From: Pegea sp. RAD2-039
Lineage: Eukaryota > Chordata > Thaliacea > Salpida > Salpidae
Direction: 5' to 3'
Length of the DNA stretch: 64,000 nt
Assembly: GCA_034620365.1 (NCBI GenBank)
Contig: JAQGEQ010000007.1
Span: 1-64,000 of the forward strand
Made by a program: the position numbers and the translations under genes. The number at the start of each line of letters is the position of its first letter. The stretch's first letter is position 1. The notes under the pieces were generated by a model, which made no database searches, was not told where the DNA came from, and saw only the letters and a program-made list of their open reading frames with translations. Below are positions 51,359-63,844 of this stretch, piece after piece.

Positions 51359-52319
51359 ATGAAGCTAATTATTATGATGATTTTGTTGGCATCAGTCAAT
51401 CTTTCATATCAGGTTTGTAACTTAAAATCAATTTATTTGTAGAAATATTCTTGCAGCTTTAATTTTTTGTCATATTTTATTGTTAAACTTCAAATATTAG
51501 AAAATTTACTTCTTAATTTATTTATAAACAATTTTCTAAATATTTTTGTTTCAATTTCAGCTATTTGAAGTAAACGACATCTACGAAAATAGGCCATATC
51601 TTACTGCTGAGGTATAAAACAACAATTTTTTACTTTTCAAGTTGATTATGTTTATATAATTTAAATGTTCTATCTCATTATATGTCTTCAACCAGCTGAT
51701 CTGTTCTCCATTAAGACAAATTTTATATTTTCTTCTTGTTTTTATAAAATGATAGCTCATGAATATTTTGAATGCTCTAAATCTAACCAAAAACTTGGTG
51801 CATGAAGTTTAAAATCAACCTCCCTTTTTTCATCTTTACTATCAGTGCTTTTGTCACTTTACTGTTTACGGCATTAGTTGAACAACATACGATGATTTAA
51901 CTACTGAATAAAGTATATTTTTTTTTTAATCCAATTTGAACATCGTATCACTTTGATCAATAAACTTCGTTTGATGACAATACCAATCTAAAAGCAATTT
52001 TACTTACAGAGAAATCTTGTTTAGTATTTGAAAGAGCTTAAGAAATACTTAACTGTATCAACCGTTATTGAAGCTTCTATGATATCACAAAAATATGTTT
52101 TAAAACTTCTAACTTTTTCAGCAAGTCTTGGCACATTTCAATGATAAAACTGGTAAACTGAAAGAAATCTTGCAAGGGAGAAACGTTTTGGTCGGTTCAC
52201 CAGAGGATTTTGTTGATAAACTTGCTCAAGAAACAAGTAAGAAAAGCAAAGAGAGTTTTGGATCAGTGTATATTAGAGGAAGGAAATATACTCCAAACGT
52301 TAGTCAGGAAGATAATTAA
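51359..52319 (+). CDS. Small secreted protein gene, copy 9
   Basis: Exons 51359-51412, 51561-51611 and 52122-52319. Although on the plus arm, its exon 3 encodes exactly the product of minus-arm copies 1-3, 5 and 6, not that of its neighbours 7 and 8. AATAAA at 52556-52561. Confidence 0.7.
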
Positions 52320-52911
52320 TCTCTCAAAAAATTGCGACTTTCTGATTTTTCTCGCTTGAGACTTCTTCAGTAGTTCTTACATGAGCAAGATGTAATTTAA
52401 TTAATCAACATTCTGTCGAGTATTATTTCTTTAATCTTTTTATATAACTTTGATTTAGGTAACCTACTGTACATTTTACTCATAATTACAAATATTCTGA
52501 TAAAAATAATTCTGTTGTACAACCTTTCATCGTTATATGAATTTATATAATCATTAATAAAATAATATTAAAAAACTGAATGTGTATTTATTTATTTCTT
52601 TGTATTTCTTAAGTAAGAGACAATTGATGAAAACTAGATAGACGGGTTATTTATTAATTATAAAAAGTGAAGTTATTTTCAAATTAATTTTTAGAAACAA
52701 CTAAGTTTGGAAAAATTGTATTGATACTTAAATAAAAATCAGATGAATGTTTAAAGACGTTTTTATTGACAGCTGGAAACATCTATTGATAGCTATCTTT
52801 AGTTGTGTAGTTTAAAATAAAACGTTAGTACTACGGTACACTCCAAAGACCATGAAAGAATAAGAGAATCAGTACTACAAAGTTTTAGTTTTTTATTAAG
52901 TTTAGATAAAC
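52320..52911. other. 3' flank of gene copy 9
   Basis: AT-rich spacer with the poly(A) signal noted under copy 9. No other feature seen. Confidence 0.4.
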
Positions 52912-53730
52912 ATGAAATCAGGAACCTCCCAAGGTGACTCGTTAACGTTGATGCTCTTCTACATCACTTTGTTGATATTTTTTAAACTACGAGACAGAGT
53001 ACAAGGCGGTTATAAGCATTAAACAAAACAGTAAGACAATTAATGTTGGGAAACTAAATAAAACTGCGGAAAAGTTTTATTAAAAAGCTGAAAAAATTCT
53101 CAGTAACCTTCCTAATACATCATCACTGTTCAACAACAGCCGCGGTACAAACTAAGCTATCAATTCATTAAAACTTATTTCGAAAGTGGAAAAGGAGAAT
53201 CTCTATTTCAGTCCAGAAACATTAAAATAAAAAATGTATTTGGATACTTCAGTACCTCTCCTGTTTGCTTTCCAAATATTTATACAAGTATTTCATCATC
53301 TCATTTTATTCTTTCATTAATCATCATAACCTTCAATACTTGTTCACTTTTATATATTTGTGCAGCTTATAGCTAATTGTTCCATGCCACTAAGAAAAGC
53401 TCAAAATCTGTTAAACAAGCAAAAAATGCAAATCAAATGGGAAAAATGAAATTACGAGTTTTCCTCACCATTATAACAGATATGTTTTGTTGGTTACCAG
53501 TTATAATCATGTCTATTATAAGCTATAGTGGATACAAACTTGATGGTGATGTTCTTCCTTATTCTGCTATCATTATCCTACCAATCAATAGTGCAATAAA
53601 TCCAATCATTTAATCAGGTATCGATAAAACCATTACAAGCTTTATTAAAATAAAATGTTGTAGAATCGAACAGGAGGAACATTTCAAAGAAAAAAAAATT
53701 TTTAACGGAAAACTGTTAAATCTTTTTTAA
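52912..53730 (+). pseudogene. LGR-type receptor fragment G9
   Basis: Carries the TAA before LFHATKK at the same site where G2 and G5 have a stop, and a TAA after NPII. Segment 5 is open (LSLIIITFNTCSLLYICAAYS). Groups with the minus-arm copies. Confidence 0.7.
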
Positions 53731-53862
53731 CAAGATTTTTGTTGTTGTCATCATATATAAAATAATTTTTAGTTGTTGTGTTTCTTTATCTGTAATCAGA
53801 GTTTGTTTTGTGATCTGATTTGTTGTAAAATATTGATTTTGTATTCTACTGTAAATTACAAG

Positions 53863-56800
53863 TCACATGAGCCTCGGTGGTCGTTAATTCCGGTTCTGAC
53901 GAAAATGCTAACATGGTGCAGATGCTTACCGAGAAGGTCACCGACACGCACAAAAAACTCACTTTAGACCGTGAGGACGGAGAAAACAGTGTCATCATCT
54001 TTAATGTCTCTGAAACTGATAAAGATGATGAAAGTAAGTTTTTTAATCAAATGTGCTCTCAAAGCCTTAATTTTGTCAACGTTCCAAAGGTATCAATGAC
54101 TAGACTTGGAGCAAAAAGCTCAGATCATCAAAGACCGTTGAAGGTGTCCTTTCAGGAAAGTTGGGACAAACACAAGTTTCTTACCAATCTGTATAAGCTA
54201 AAGCTCGAGAAAAAATTCGAGAGCATTAGAGTAGCACATGATATGTGTGAAGATGATCGCTTAGAAAAGAAGAGTATAACCGAAATCACAAGGAACAACC
54301 AACTGATTTCAAATAAAAAGCTCGAGGTCCACCAGGGGCTTTGAGAATTGTCAAGGTTTCTTCAAAAAATGGAAGTGGAAAATTATCACTGGGCCCACAT
54401 CTTCTTTTTTCAAACTCTCTCCGCACACAATTGTAAACACTCAAGATATCAACTTACAGAAGCCCATCATCAAATCTTACAAGCGTCAAAAAGACAATTC
54501 TTCTATCACATTAGGTATGTTCTTCAACGCACGGTCGTTTATTAACAAAATTTTTCAATTGAAAGCTCTTTTGCATTTCCGAGATTTCACATTTGTTTTT
54601 ATTACTGAAAGTTTGTTGAAACTGTTTTATCCTGATTCTTTTCTGGTTGACGGTAATCTTTTTTGTGTTTTGCATTGTGGTAGACTGTATGATAGAGGCG
54701 GCGGTGTTTGCGTAAATTACAAAAAATCGCTTGCACCCAAGATCTCTAGAATTCAGATCGATCCCATTAATTGTCCAGGGTTTGAGGTTATCGCTTTGGA
54801 TTTTCACTACTCAAAGTCCAAAGTTTATCGTTTTATATGTAAATATCTACCACGCTCTAAAACTAATGATGAGGTTACTGTTAAGGCCTTATTGAAGGCT
54901 CTGAAGAGTGTTGTGTGTCCTAAGTTACATATTTTTGGGGATTTTAATTTTGGTAAAATTAATTGGAATAACCTGAATTTAGCATTTAGTGGAAAATCCT
55001 TTTACTTGGGTAGCGATAATACTACTTCACCCTTTCTAAGTCATTCCTTTGTAAGCTTCCTCAATGCCAATAATCTATCTCAAATGGTTACTTTTCCGAC
55101 CCAAATTAGTGGTAATACTTTAGATATTCTTATCACATCAAAACCCGAGAACATTATCTACATTGATCAAAAAGAACTTTTTGCTTTGACATGCGATCAC
55201 AATATGATTGAATTCAAGCTCCACATAACTTGTTTTATGAACCCTAAAACTTCAAGCAAAAGAAATTCTTATTGTGGAAATTATAATGGCATTAACAAGT
55301 TTCTATCAGATGTTGACTGGAATTCTGTTTTTAACTCTTCCAAAGACATCAATACTATTTACTCAAGGGTTACTAACATCTTTAAAGAGTCAATTGAAAA
55401 ATTTATACCTTTTGATAAAGCCAACAAAAAACCACATTTGCCCAAAAAATTAAAGAATTTACAACATTTAAAAAACCTCCTATAGAAACAAACTAAAACA
55501 GACCCTTCCATCAAATCTCTGTACAACGATCTTTGTATAGTTTACAAGAAATCTATTTCTAATTTCTATTTGGGAAGAAAAAGTGCAGTTTTATCTTCAC
55601 CTTGCAAGAAAATGTTTTTTGGTTTCATAAATCGCAAGCTTAAGGCGAAATCTCAAATACCTCCTCTAATTGATAACAGCGACCAGTTTGTGATGGAACC
55701 AGAAAATAAAGCTGAGTTGCTAAACAAGCAGTTTAACAGCGTTTTCATAACCGATGATGGCAATAATCCTTCTCTCTCCTGCTCCGACATTATTACAAAT
55801 GTCTCTGAGATGTGAGATCTTGACATAACGATCAATATGGTATCCAAGGCTATTTCTTCTTTAAAATCATCTGTTTCCAATACCCCAGATCAGATCCCAG
55901 CTTTGTTTTTAAGAAAAACTAATTCCTCTTTATCACTACCTTTATCGCTTTTCTTTAACATGACTCTGAGGCGAGGAAGACTTCCACAAATTTGGAAGAA
56001 AGCTATTATTAGTCCAATTCATAAAAAGGGTCCCACAAACACTGCACTTAACTACAGACCAATTTCGCTGACTTCAGTTATCTGCAGATCTCAAGAGCAT
56101 ATCATTCACAATCATATGACCAGTAATTTGATGGAGCACCATCTAATATCTGATGTCCAACATGGCTTTGTGAAACGGAGATCTTCCCTGACTCAACATC
56201 GCACTTTTCTTAATGAACAGCTCATTCAAAAAAGTAAGACTCCCTGTGACTTCATGGACCTCGATTTTGCTAAGACGTTTGATTCTGTCACACACTAGGT
56301 TAGTTATTGTATTGAAAAACTTAAAAATCAACAGGTTTATCTTACAGTGGATTGAAGATTACCTATCTGGTAGAACCCAACAAACTCGAGTAAAAAGATC
56401 TTTATCTACTTCTGTTCAAATCACTAGTGGTGTTCCTCAGGGTTCTGTTCTGGGTCCCCTTCTTTTTCAATTCTCATCGAAGACCTTATCAGAAGATTAG
56501 TAGCAGTAAATGATGTCAGAGTGTTTGTGTATGCAGATGATATCAAGATATTATCTTAAATTCCTTAAAAACTTCAAACTGCACTACACACTGTAGAAAA
56601 CTGGTCTACGAATTGGCAGCTCAGAATACAGCCAACAAAGTCTGAACTTAACTTTTTATCGTAAACCAGCTGTAAATTGCTTGAACCGATACTCCATCAA
56701 TAGATTTATTTTCTAACGAGTATCTTCGGTCCTAGGCCTTGGCATTACTCTATCATCTGACTTTAAATAGCACAATTATGTTTCCAAAATCTTTGGAAAA

Positions 56801-57559
56801 TCAATTAACCTTGTCTTCCTTATTATAAAGACCTTTAATTCTAAGAATCTATGCTTTTTATCAATCTTTTCAATTTGTACTTACGTCCAATTCTTGAATA
56901 CAATGTCAGTGCATGGATGCCATATCAAGTTAGTGATATCAAAAAAATCAAATCTGTTCAGGCCACAATTACGAGATTGGTATGAAGGAAACTTAATATT
57001 AAATATGATAGTTATAAACATCGTCTCAGTCTTTTCAATTTAGATACTTTGGAAATCCGACGGATTAAATACGACTTAATTCTTATTTTTAAAATTATCC
57101 ACAATTTAATTGACATTCATATTGATGATTTGTTTTCCATTAGTCCTTCCCCAAGTTATATTAATGCAGACGACAGACATTACACGTTAATAAGCCTATA
57201 TCACCTAGTACATCGATCAGAGCAATTTTTTCTCATAAAGTACAATTATTACATAGAATTAGCTGCCATCAGACATTGCCATGTCGAAGTCACTCGTATT
57301 GTTCAAGCAAAAGTTAAACCGTTATAATATTGCCAACATTATCATTTCTAAACTGTAATTTTTTTCTCTTTCTTATATTATTAACATTCCATGTAATTAA
57401 TCACTGTTATAAGTTTTGAATGATATCGAAATACCATGTGTTACGTCTTTTACTTTCTATATTTTTGGCTAAATAGATGTTATTTGTGAGAATGTGTGTT
57501 AGCGAGAGATGCTCTTTTCAGGTACAGTTCACATTTATTGAAATAAATAAATAAATAAA
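53863..57559 (+). mobile_element. LINE copy L9, long form
   Basis: 3697 bp. ORF1 part 53877-54344, endonuclease 54517-55485, linker 55570-55815, RT 55837-56298 and 56213-56500 (frameshift after DSVTH), C-terminal part 57049-57327. Its closest relative is L5 on the opposite arm. The endonuclease N-terminus (FITESLLKLFY) differs from L5 and has lost the TETWL signature. Confidence 0.82.
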
Positions 57560-58538
57560 GCGAAAAAAAGCTGAAAAAATCAAAATATCTTAAAAAAGAT
57601 TTAGATTTAGGAAGACTAATTCAAGTTGAAAATTTTAAGTAAATTAAAAGATAATGCTGAAAAGAATAGGGTTAAAAATCAAAATATTTTTAAAACGTTT
57701 TAATTTTAGGAAAAGTAAAAAATAAAAGGCTTAAGCGAAACTTTTTCACTAAATTATTTAGTTCAGTTTTCACCCAAAAAAGAAAATGTAGCATAAAGAG
57801 TTGAGTTGTATAAATGTAGAGATATGTTTAAAGCTGATATAAACATTATTTTATAAGAAACATTTATGAAATGTAATCAATCTAAAGTTTATTAATTAAA
57901 AATTGATAAGCATGAAATTAATACAATTATTGTAATGCCTTATTCAGAACAGGAAATAATTAAATTTGAAAATAGTATAAACAGAAAAAATGCTTGCTAT
58001 CTTTTATATGATTAACATCAGGTCCTGATTTTTAAAGAAAAATTGTTTTATTTTAAGAATTATAAAAGTACTTTCACAGTGAGGTTTGTGTTTTGAAGTT
58101 TCGATACATAACACTTAAAAAATATTTTTTTAGAAAAGAGGAGAGAATATAAAAAACTATCAACCTCTTAAAAATTTGTTTATAAATTATTGAAATTTTT
58201 TAATTAAACAGTTGCGAAAATCCTACTTCTTTTATGTTTATATATTTAAATTTCTGAACTTGAAAATATTTACATTTGATGAAATATCTTATAAACAAGT
58301 TCTTCTCAAAATCATATATAAATATCAGCTCTAAAAGCATATCTTCATTCAGTTCGTTTCTTCTTTTATTGTCGAAACTGAACAATTTTGCTTTTCTTCA
58401 AAAACTGCAAGCTTGCAAAACTGATCATTAATTTTTCATGTCTATCTTTTAATCTATTTAAAATTTTTAACTTGAATTAGTTTTCCTAAATTTAAATCTT
58501 TTTTAAGATATTTTGATTTTTTTTCAGCATTTTTTTGG
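57560..58538 (+). mobile_element. TIR element T9
   Basis: Full-length copy, 979 bp. The left edge reads GCGAAAAAAAGCTG, slightly diverged. Confidence 0.6.
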
Positions 58539-58568
58539 TTGATAAAAGTAAATATCTTAAAACTAACA

Positions 58569-59527
58569 ATGAAGCTAATTATTATGATGATTTTGTTGGC
58601 ATCAGTCAATCTTTCATATCAGGTTTGTAACTTAAAATCAATTTATTTGTAGAAATATTCTTGCAGCTTTTTTTTGTCATATTTTTATTGTTAAATTTCA
58701 AATATTAAAAAATTTACTTCTTAATTTATTTATAAACAATTTTCTAAATATTTTTGTTTCAATTTCAGCTATTTGAAGTAAACGACATCTACGAAAATAG
58801 GCCATATCTTACTGCTGAGGTATAGATCAACAATTTTTACTTTTCAAGTTGATTATGTTTATATAATTTAAATGTTCTATCTCATTATATGTCTTCAACT
58901 AGCTGATCTGTTCTCAATTAACACAAATTTTATACTTTCTTCTTGTTTTTATAAAATGATAGCTTATGAATATTTTGAATGCTCTAAATCTAACCAAAAA
59001 CTTGGTGCAGGAAGTTTAAAATCAACCTCCCTTTTTTCATCTTTACTATCAGTGCTTTTGTCACTTTACAGTTTACGGCATTAGTTGAACAACATACGAT
59101 GATTTAACTACTGAATAAAGTATATTTTTTTATAAAATCTAATTTGAGCATCGTATCACTTTGATCAGTAAACTTAGTTTGATGACAATACCAATCTAAA
59201 AGCAATTTTACTTACAGAGAAATCTTGTTTAGTATTTGAAAGAGCTTAAGAGATACTTAACTGTATCAACCGTTATTGAAGCTTCTATGATATCACAAAA
59301 ATATGTTTAAAAACTTCTAACTTTTTCAGCAAGTCTTGGCACATTTCAATGATAAAACTGGTAAACTGAAAGAAATCTTGCAAGGGAGAAACGTTTTGGT
59401 CGGTTCACCAGAGGATTTTGTTGATAAACTTGCTCAAGAAACAAGTAAGAAAAGCAAGGAGAGTTTTGGATCAGTGTATATTAGAGGAAGGAAATATACT
59501 CCAAACGTTAGTCAGGAAGATAATTAA
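58569..59527 (+). CDS. Small secreted protein gene, copy 10
   Basis: Exons 58569-58622, 58769-58819 and 59330-59527; product identical to copy 1, including the silent AAG codon shared with copies 1 and 6. The exon 2 donor reads GAG/GTATAG. Confidence 0.7.
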
Positions 59528-60116
59528 TCTCTCAAAAAATTGTGACTTTCTGATTTTTCTCGCTTGAGACTTCTTCAGTAGTTCTTACATGAGCAAGATG
59601 TAATTTATTTAATCAACATTCTGTCGATTATTATTTCTTTATTCTTTTAATATAACTTTGATTTTGGTAACCTACTGTACATTTCACTCTAAATTACAAA
59701 TATTCTGATAAAAATAATTCTGTTGTAAAACCTTTCATCGTTATATGAATTTATATAATCATTAATAAAATAATATTAAAAAATTTGATTGTATATTTAT
59801 CTATTTATATTTTTTAAATAGGAGACAATTGATGAAAACTAGATAGACGTGTTATTTATTAGTTATAAAAAGTGAAGTTATTTTCAAATTGATTTTTAGA
59901 AACAACTAAGTTTTGAAAAATTGTATTGATACTTAAATAGAAATCAGATGAATGTTTAAAGACTTTTTTATTGACAGTTGGAAACATCTATTGATGGCTA
60001 TCTTTAGTTGTGTAGTTTAAAATAAAACGTTAGTACTACGGTACACTCCAAAGACCATGAAAAAATACGAGAATCAGTACTACAAAGTTTTAGTTTTTTA
60101 TTAAGTTTAGATAAAC
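59528..60116. other. 3' flank of gene copy 10
   Basis: AT-rich spacer. AATAAA kept near 59764. Nothing else seen. Confidence 0.4.
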
Positions 60117-60647
60117 ATGAAACCAGGAACCTCCCAAGGTGACTCGTTAACGTTGATGCTCTTCTACATCATTTTGATGATATCATTTAAACTACGAGAC
60201 AGAGTACAAAGTCAAAATTCAAAGTCCAAAGTTTATTGTTTTATATGTACCTATCTACCACCCTCTAAAGCTAATGATGAGGTTACTGTTAAGGCCTTAT
60301 TGAAGGCTCTGAAGAGTGTTGTGTGTCCTAAATTATATATTTTTGGGGATTTTAATTTTGGTAAAATTAATTGGAATAACCCGAATTTAGCATTTAGTGG
60401 AAAATCGTTAAACTTGGATAGCGATAATACTACTTCACCCTTTCTAAATCATGCCTTTGTAAGCTTTCTCAATGCCAATAATCCATCTCAGATGGTTACT
60501 TTTCCGACCCAAGTTAGAAGTAATACTTTGGATCTTCTTATCACATCAAGACCCGTGAACATTATCTACGTTGATCAAAAAGAACCTTTTGCTTTGGCAT
60601 GCAATCATAATATGATTGAATTCAAGCTCCACCAAACTTTTTTATAA
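60117..60647 (+). pseudogene. Chimeric receptor-endonuclease open frame (176 codons), plus arm
   Basis: The same receptor/LINE junction as in L1, L3 and L6, here on the opposite strand, with the frame open. Receptor part 60117-60207. Several substitutions (CFICTYL, NNPSQMV, CNHNMIEF; Asp of CDHN lost). Confidence 0.55.
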
Positions 60648-62948
60648 ACGTTAAAACTTCAAGCAAAAGAAATTCTTATTGTGGAAATAATAATGTTATT
60701 AACAAGTTTCTATCAGATGTTGACTGGATTTGTGTTTTCAACTCTTCCGAAGACATCAATACTATTTAGTCAAGGTTTACTAACATCGTTACAGAGTCAA
60801 TCCAAAAATTCATACCTTTTTATAGAGCCAACAAAAAACCACAATTGCCTAGATTTTTAAGGAATTTACAACATTTAAAAAACCTCCTATACAAACAAAC
60901 TAAAACAGACCCTTCCATTAAATCTCTGTACAAAGATCTTTGTATAGTTTACAAGAAATATATTTTTAATTTCTTTTTGGGAAGAGAAAGTGCAGTCTTA
61001 TCTTCACTTTGCATGAAAACGTTCTTAGGTTTCATAAATCGCAAGCTTAAGGCGAGATCTCTAATTGATAACAGCGACCAGCTTGTGATGGAACCAGAAA
61101 ATAAAGCTGAGTTGCTAAGCAATCAGTTTAATAGCGTTTTCATAACCGATGATGGCAATAATCCTTCTCTCTCCTACTCCGACATTATTACAAATGTCTC
61201 TGAGATGTGAGATCTTGACATAACGGTCAATAGGTTATCTAAGGCTATTTCTTCTTTAAAATCATCAGTTTCTAACACCCCAGATCAGAACCCAGCATTT
61301 TATTTAAGAAAAACTAATTCCTTTTTATCACTACCTTTATCGCTTTTCTTTAACATAACTCTGAGGCGAGGAAGAGTTCCACAAATTTGGAAGAAAGCTA
61401 TTATTAGAACATTTCAAAAAAAGGATCCTAGAAACACTGCACTTAACTACAGACCAGTTTCGCTAATTACAGCTATCTACAGAACTCAAAAGCATATCAT
61501 TCACAATCATATGACCAGTCATTTGATGGAGCACCATCTAATATCTGATGTCCAACATGGCTTTGTGAAACAGAGATCTTCCCTGACTCAACATCGCACT
61601 TTTCTTAATGAACTTACAGCTCATTAAGAAAAGTAACACTCCTTTTGACATCATATACCTCGATTATGCTAAAGCGTTTGATTCTGTCCCACACACTAGG
61701 CTCGTTACTGTATTGAAAAACTTAAAAATCAACAGCTTTATCTTACAGTGGATTGAAGATTACCTATCTGGTAGAACCCAACAAACTCGTGTAGAAAGAT
61801 CTTTATCTACTTCTGTTCAAATCACTAGTGGCGTTCCTCAGGGTTTTGTTCTGGGTCCCTTTCTATTTTAATTTTCATCGAAAATCTTATCAGAAGATTA
61901 GTAGCAGTAGATGATGTCAGAGTGTTTGTGTATGCAGATGATATCAAGCTATTATCTTGTAATCCTTCAAAACTTCAAACTTCACTACACACTGTAGAAA
62001 ACTGGTGTACGAATCGGCAGCTCAGAATACAGCCCACAAAGTCTGAACTTTTTTTCCTAAACCAGCTGTAAATTGCTTGAACCGATACTCCATCAATAGA
62101 TTTATTATTTAACGAGTATCTTTGGTCCTACACTTTGGCATTACTCTATCATCTGACTTTAAATAGCACAATTATGTTTCCAAAATCTTTGGAAAATCAT
62201 TCAACCTTGTCTTCCTTATTATAAAGACCTTTAATTCTAAGAATCAATGTTTTTTTATCAATCTTTTCAAATTGTACTTACGTCCAATTCTTGAATACAA
62301 TGTCAGTGCATGGATGCCATATCAAGTTAGTGATATCAAAAAAATCGAATCTGTTCAGGCCATATATACAAGATTAGTATGTAGGAAACTTAATATTAAA
62401 TATGATAGTTATAAACATCGTCTCAGTCTTTTCAATTTAGATACTTTGGAAATCCGACGGATTAAATACGACTTAATTCTTATTTTTAAAATTTTCCACT
62501 ATTTAATTGACATTCATTTTGATGATTTCTTTTCTATTAGTCCTTCCCCAAGTTATATTAAAGTAGACGACAGACATTACACGTTAATAAGCCTATATCA
62601 CCTAGTACATCGGTCAGAGCAAATTTTTTCTCATAACGTACAATTAACACATGGAATTAGCTGCCATCAGACATTGCCATGTCGAAGTCACTAGTATTGT
62701 TCAAGCAGAAGTTAAGCCGCTATGATATTTCCAATATTATCATTTCTAAACTGTGGTTTTTTTCTCTTTCTTATATTATTAACATTCGATGTAATTAATC
62801 ACTGTTATATGTTTTAAATGATATCGAAATACCATGTGTTACATCTTTTACTTTCTATATTTTTGGCTAAATAGATGTTATTTTGAGAATGTGTGTTAGC
62901 GAGAGGTGCTCTTTTCAGATACAGTTTGCATTTATTGAAATAATTAAA
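60220..62948 (+). mobile_element. LINE copy L10, short form
   Basis: About 2.73 kb. Linker 60845-61210, RT part to ~61871 (SGVPQGFVLGP, Ser of GSVLGP changed), YADD box at ~61930 in another frame, C-terminal part 62272-62694. Broken by the same TAA in the ELTAH region as L7 and L8. Confidence 0.8.
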
Positions 62949-63814
62949 CCGAAAAAATGCTGAAAAAATCAAAATATCTTGAAAAAGATTTAAATTTAGG
63001 AAGACTAATTCAAGTTGAAAATTTTTTGAGATTCAAAGATAATGCTGAAAAGAATAAGGTTAAAAATCAAAATATTTTTAAAACGTTTTAATTCTAGGAA
63101 AAGTAAAAAATAAAAAGCTTATGCGAAACTTTTTCACGAAATTATTTAGTTCAGTTTTCACCCTAAAAAGAAGATTTAGCACAAAGAGTTGAGTTGTATG
63201 AATGTAGAGATATGTTTAAGGCTGATATAGACATTATTTTATAAGAAACATTTATGAAATGTAATCAATCTAAAGTTTATTAATTAAAAATTGATAAACA
63301 TGAAATTAATACAATTATTGTAATTCCTTTTTCAGAACAGGAAATAAATAAATTTGAAAAGAGTATAAACAGAAATGAAGTTGTGATACACAACACTTAA
63401 AAAATACTTTTAGAAAAGAGGAGAGAATATAAAAACCTATCAATCTCTTAAAAATTTGTTTATAAATTATTGAAATTTTTTAATTAAACAATTGCGAAAA
63501 TTCTACTTTTATGTTTATTTATTTAAATTTCTGAACTTTAAAATATTTACATTTCATGAAATATCTTATAAACAAGTTCTTCTCAAAATCATATATATAT
63601 ATCAGCTCTAAAAGCATATCTTCATTCAGTTCGTTTCTTCTTTTATTGTCGAAACTGAACAATTTTGCTTTTCTTCAAAAACTGCAAGCTTGCAAAACTG
63701 ATCATTAATTTTTCATGTCTATCTTTTAATCTATTTAAAAATTTTAACTTGAATTAGTTTTCCTAAATTTAAGTCTTTTTTAAGATATTTTGATTTTTTT
63801 CAGCATTTTTTTGG
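62949..63814 (+). mobile_element. TIR element T10, internally deleted
   Basis: 866 bp. About 110 bp are missing at ~63375, at a different place from the deletion in T3. Both TIRs kept. Confidence 0.6.
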
Positions 63815-63844
63815 TTGATAAAAGTAAATATCTTAAAACTAACA

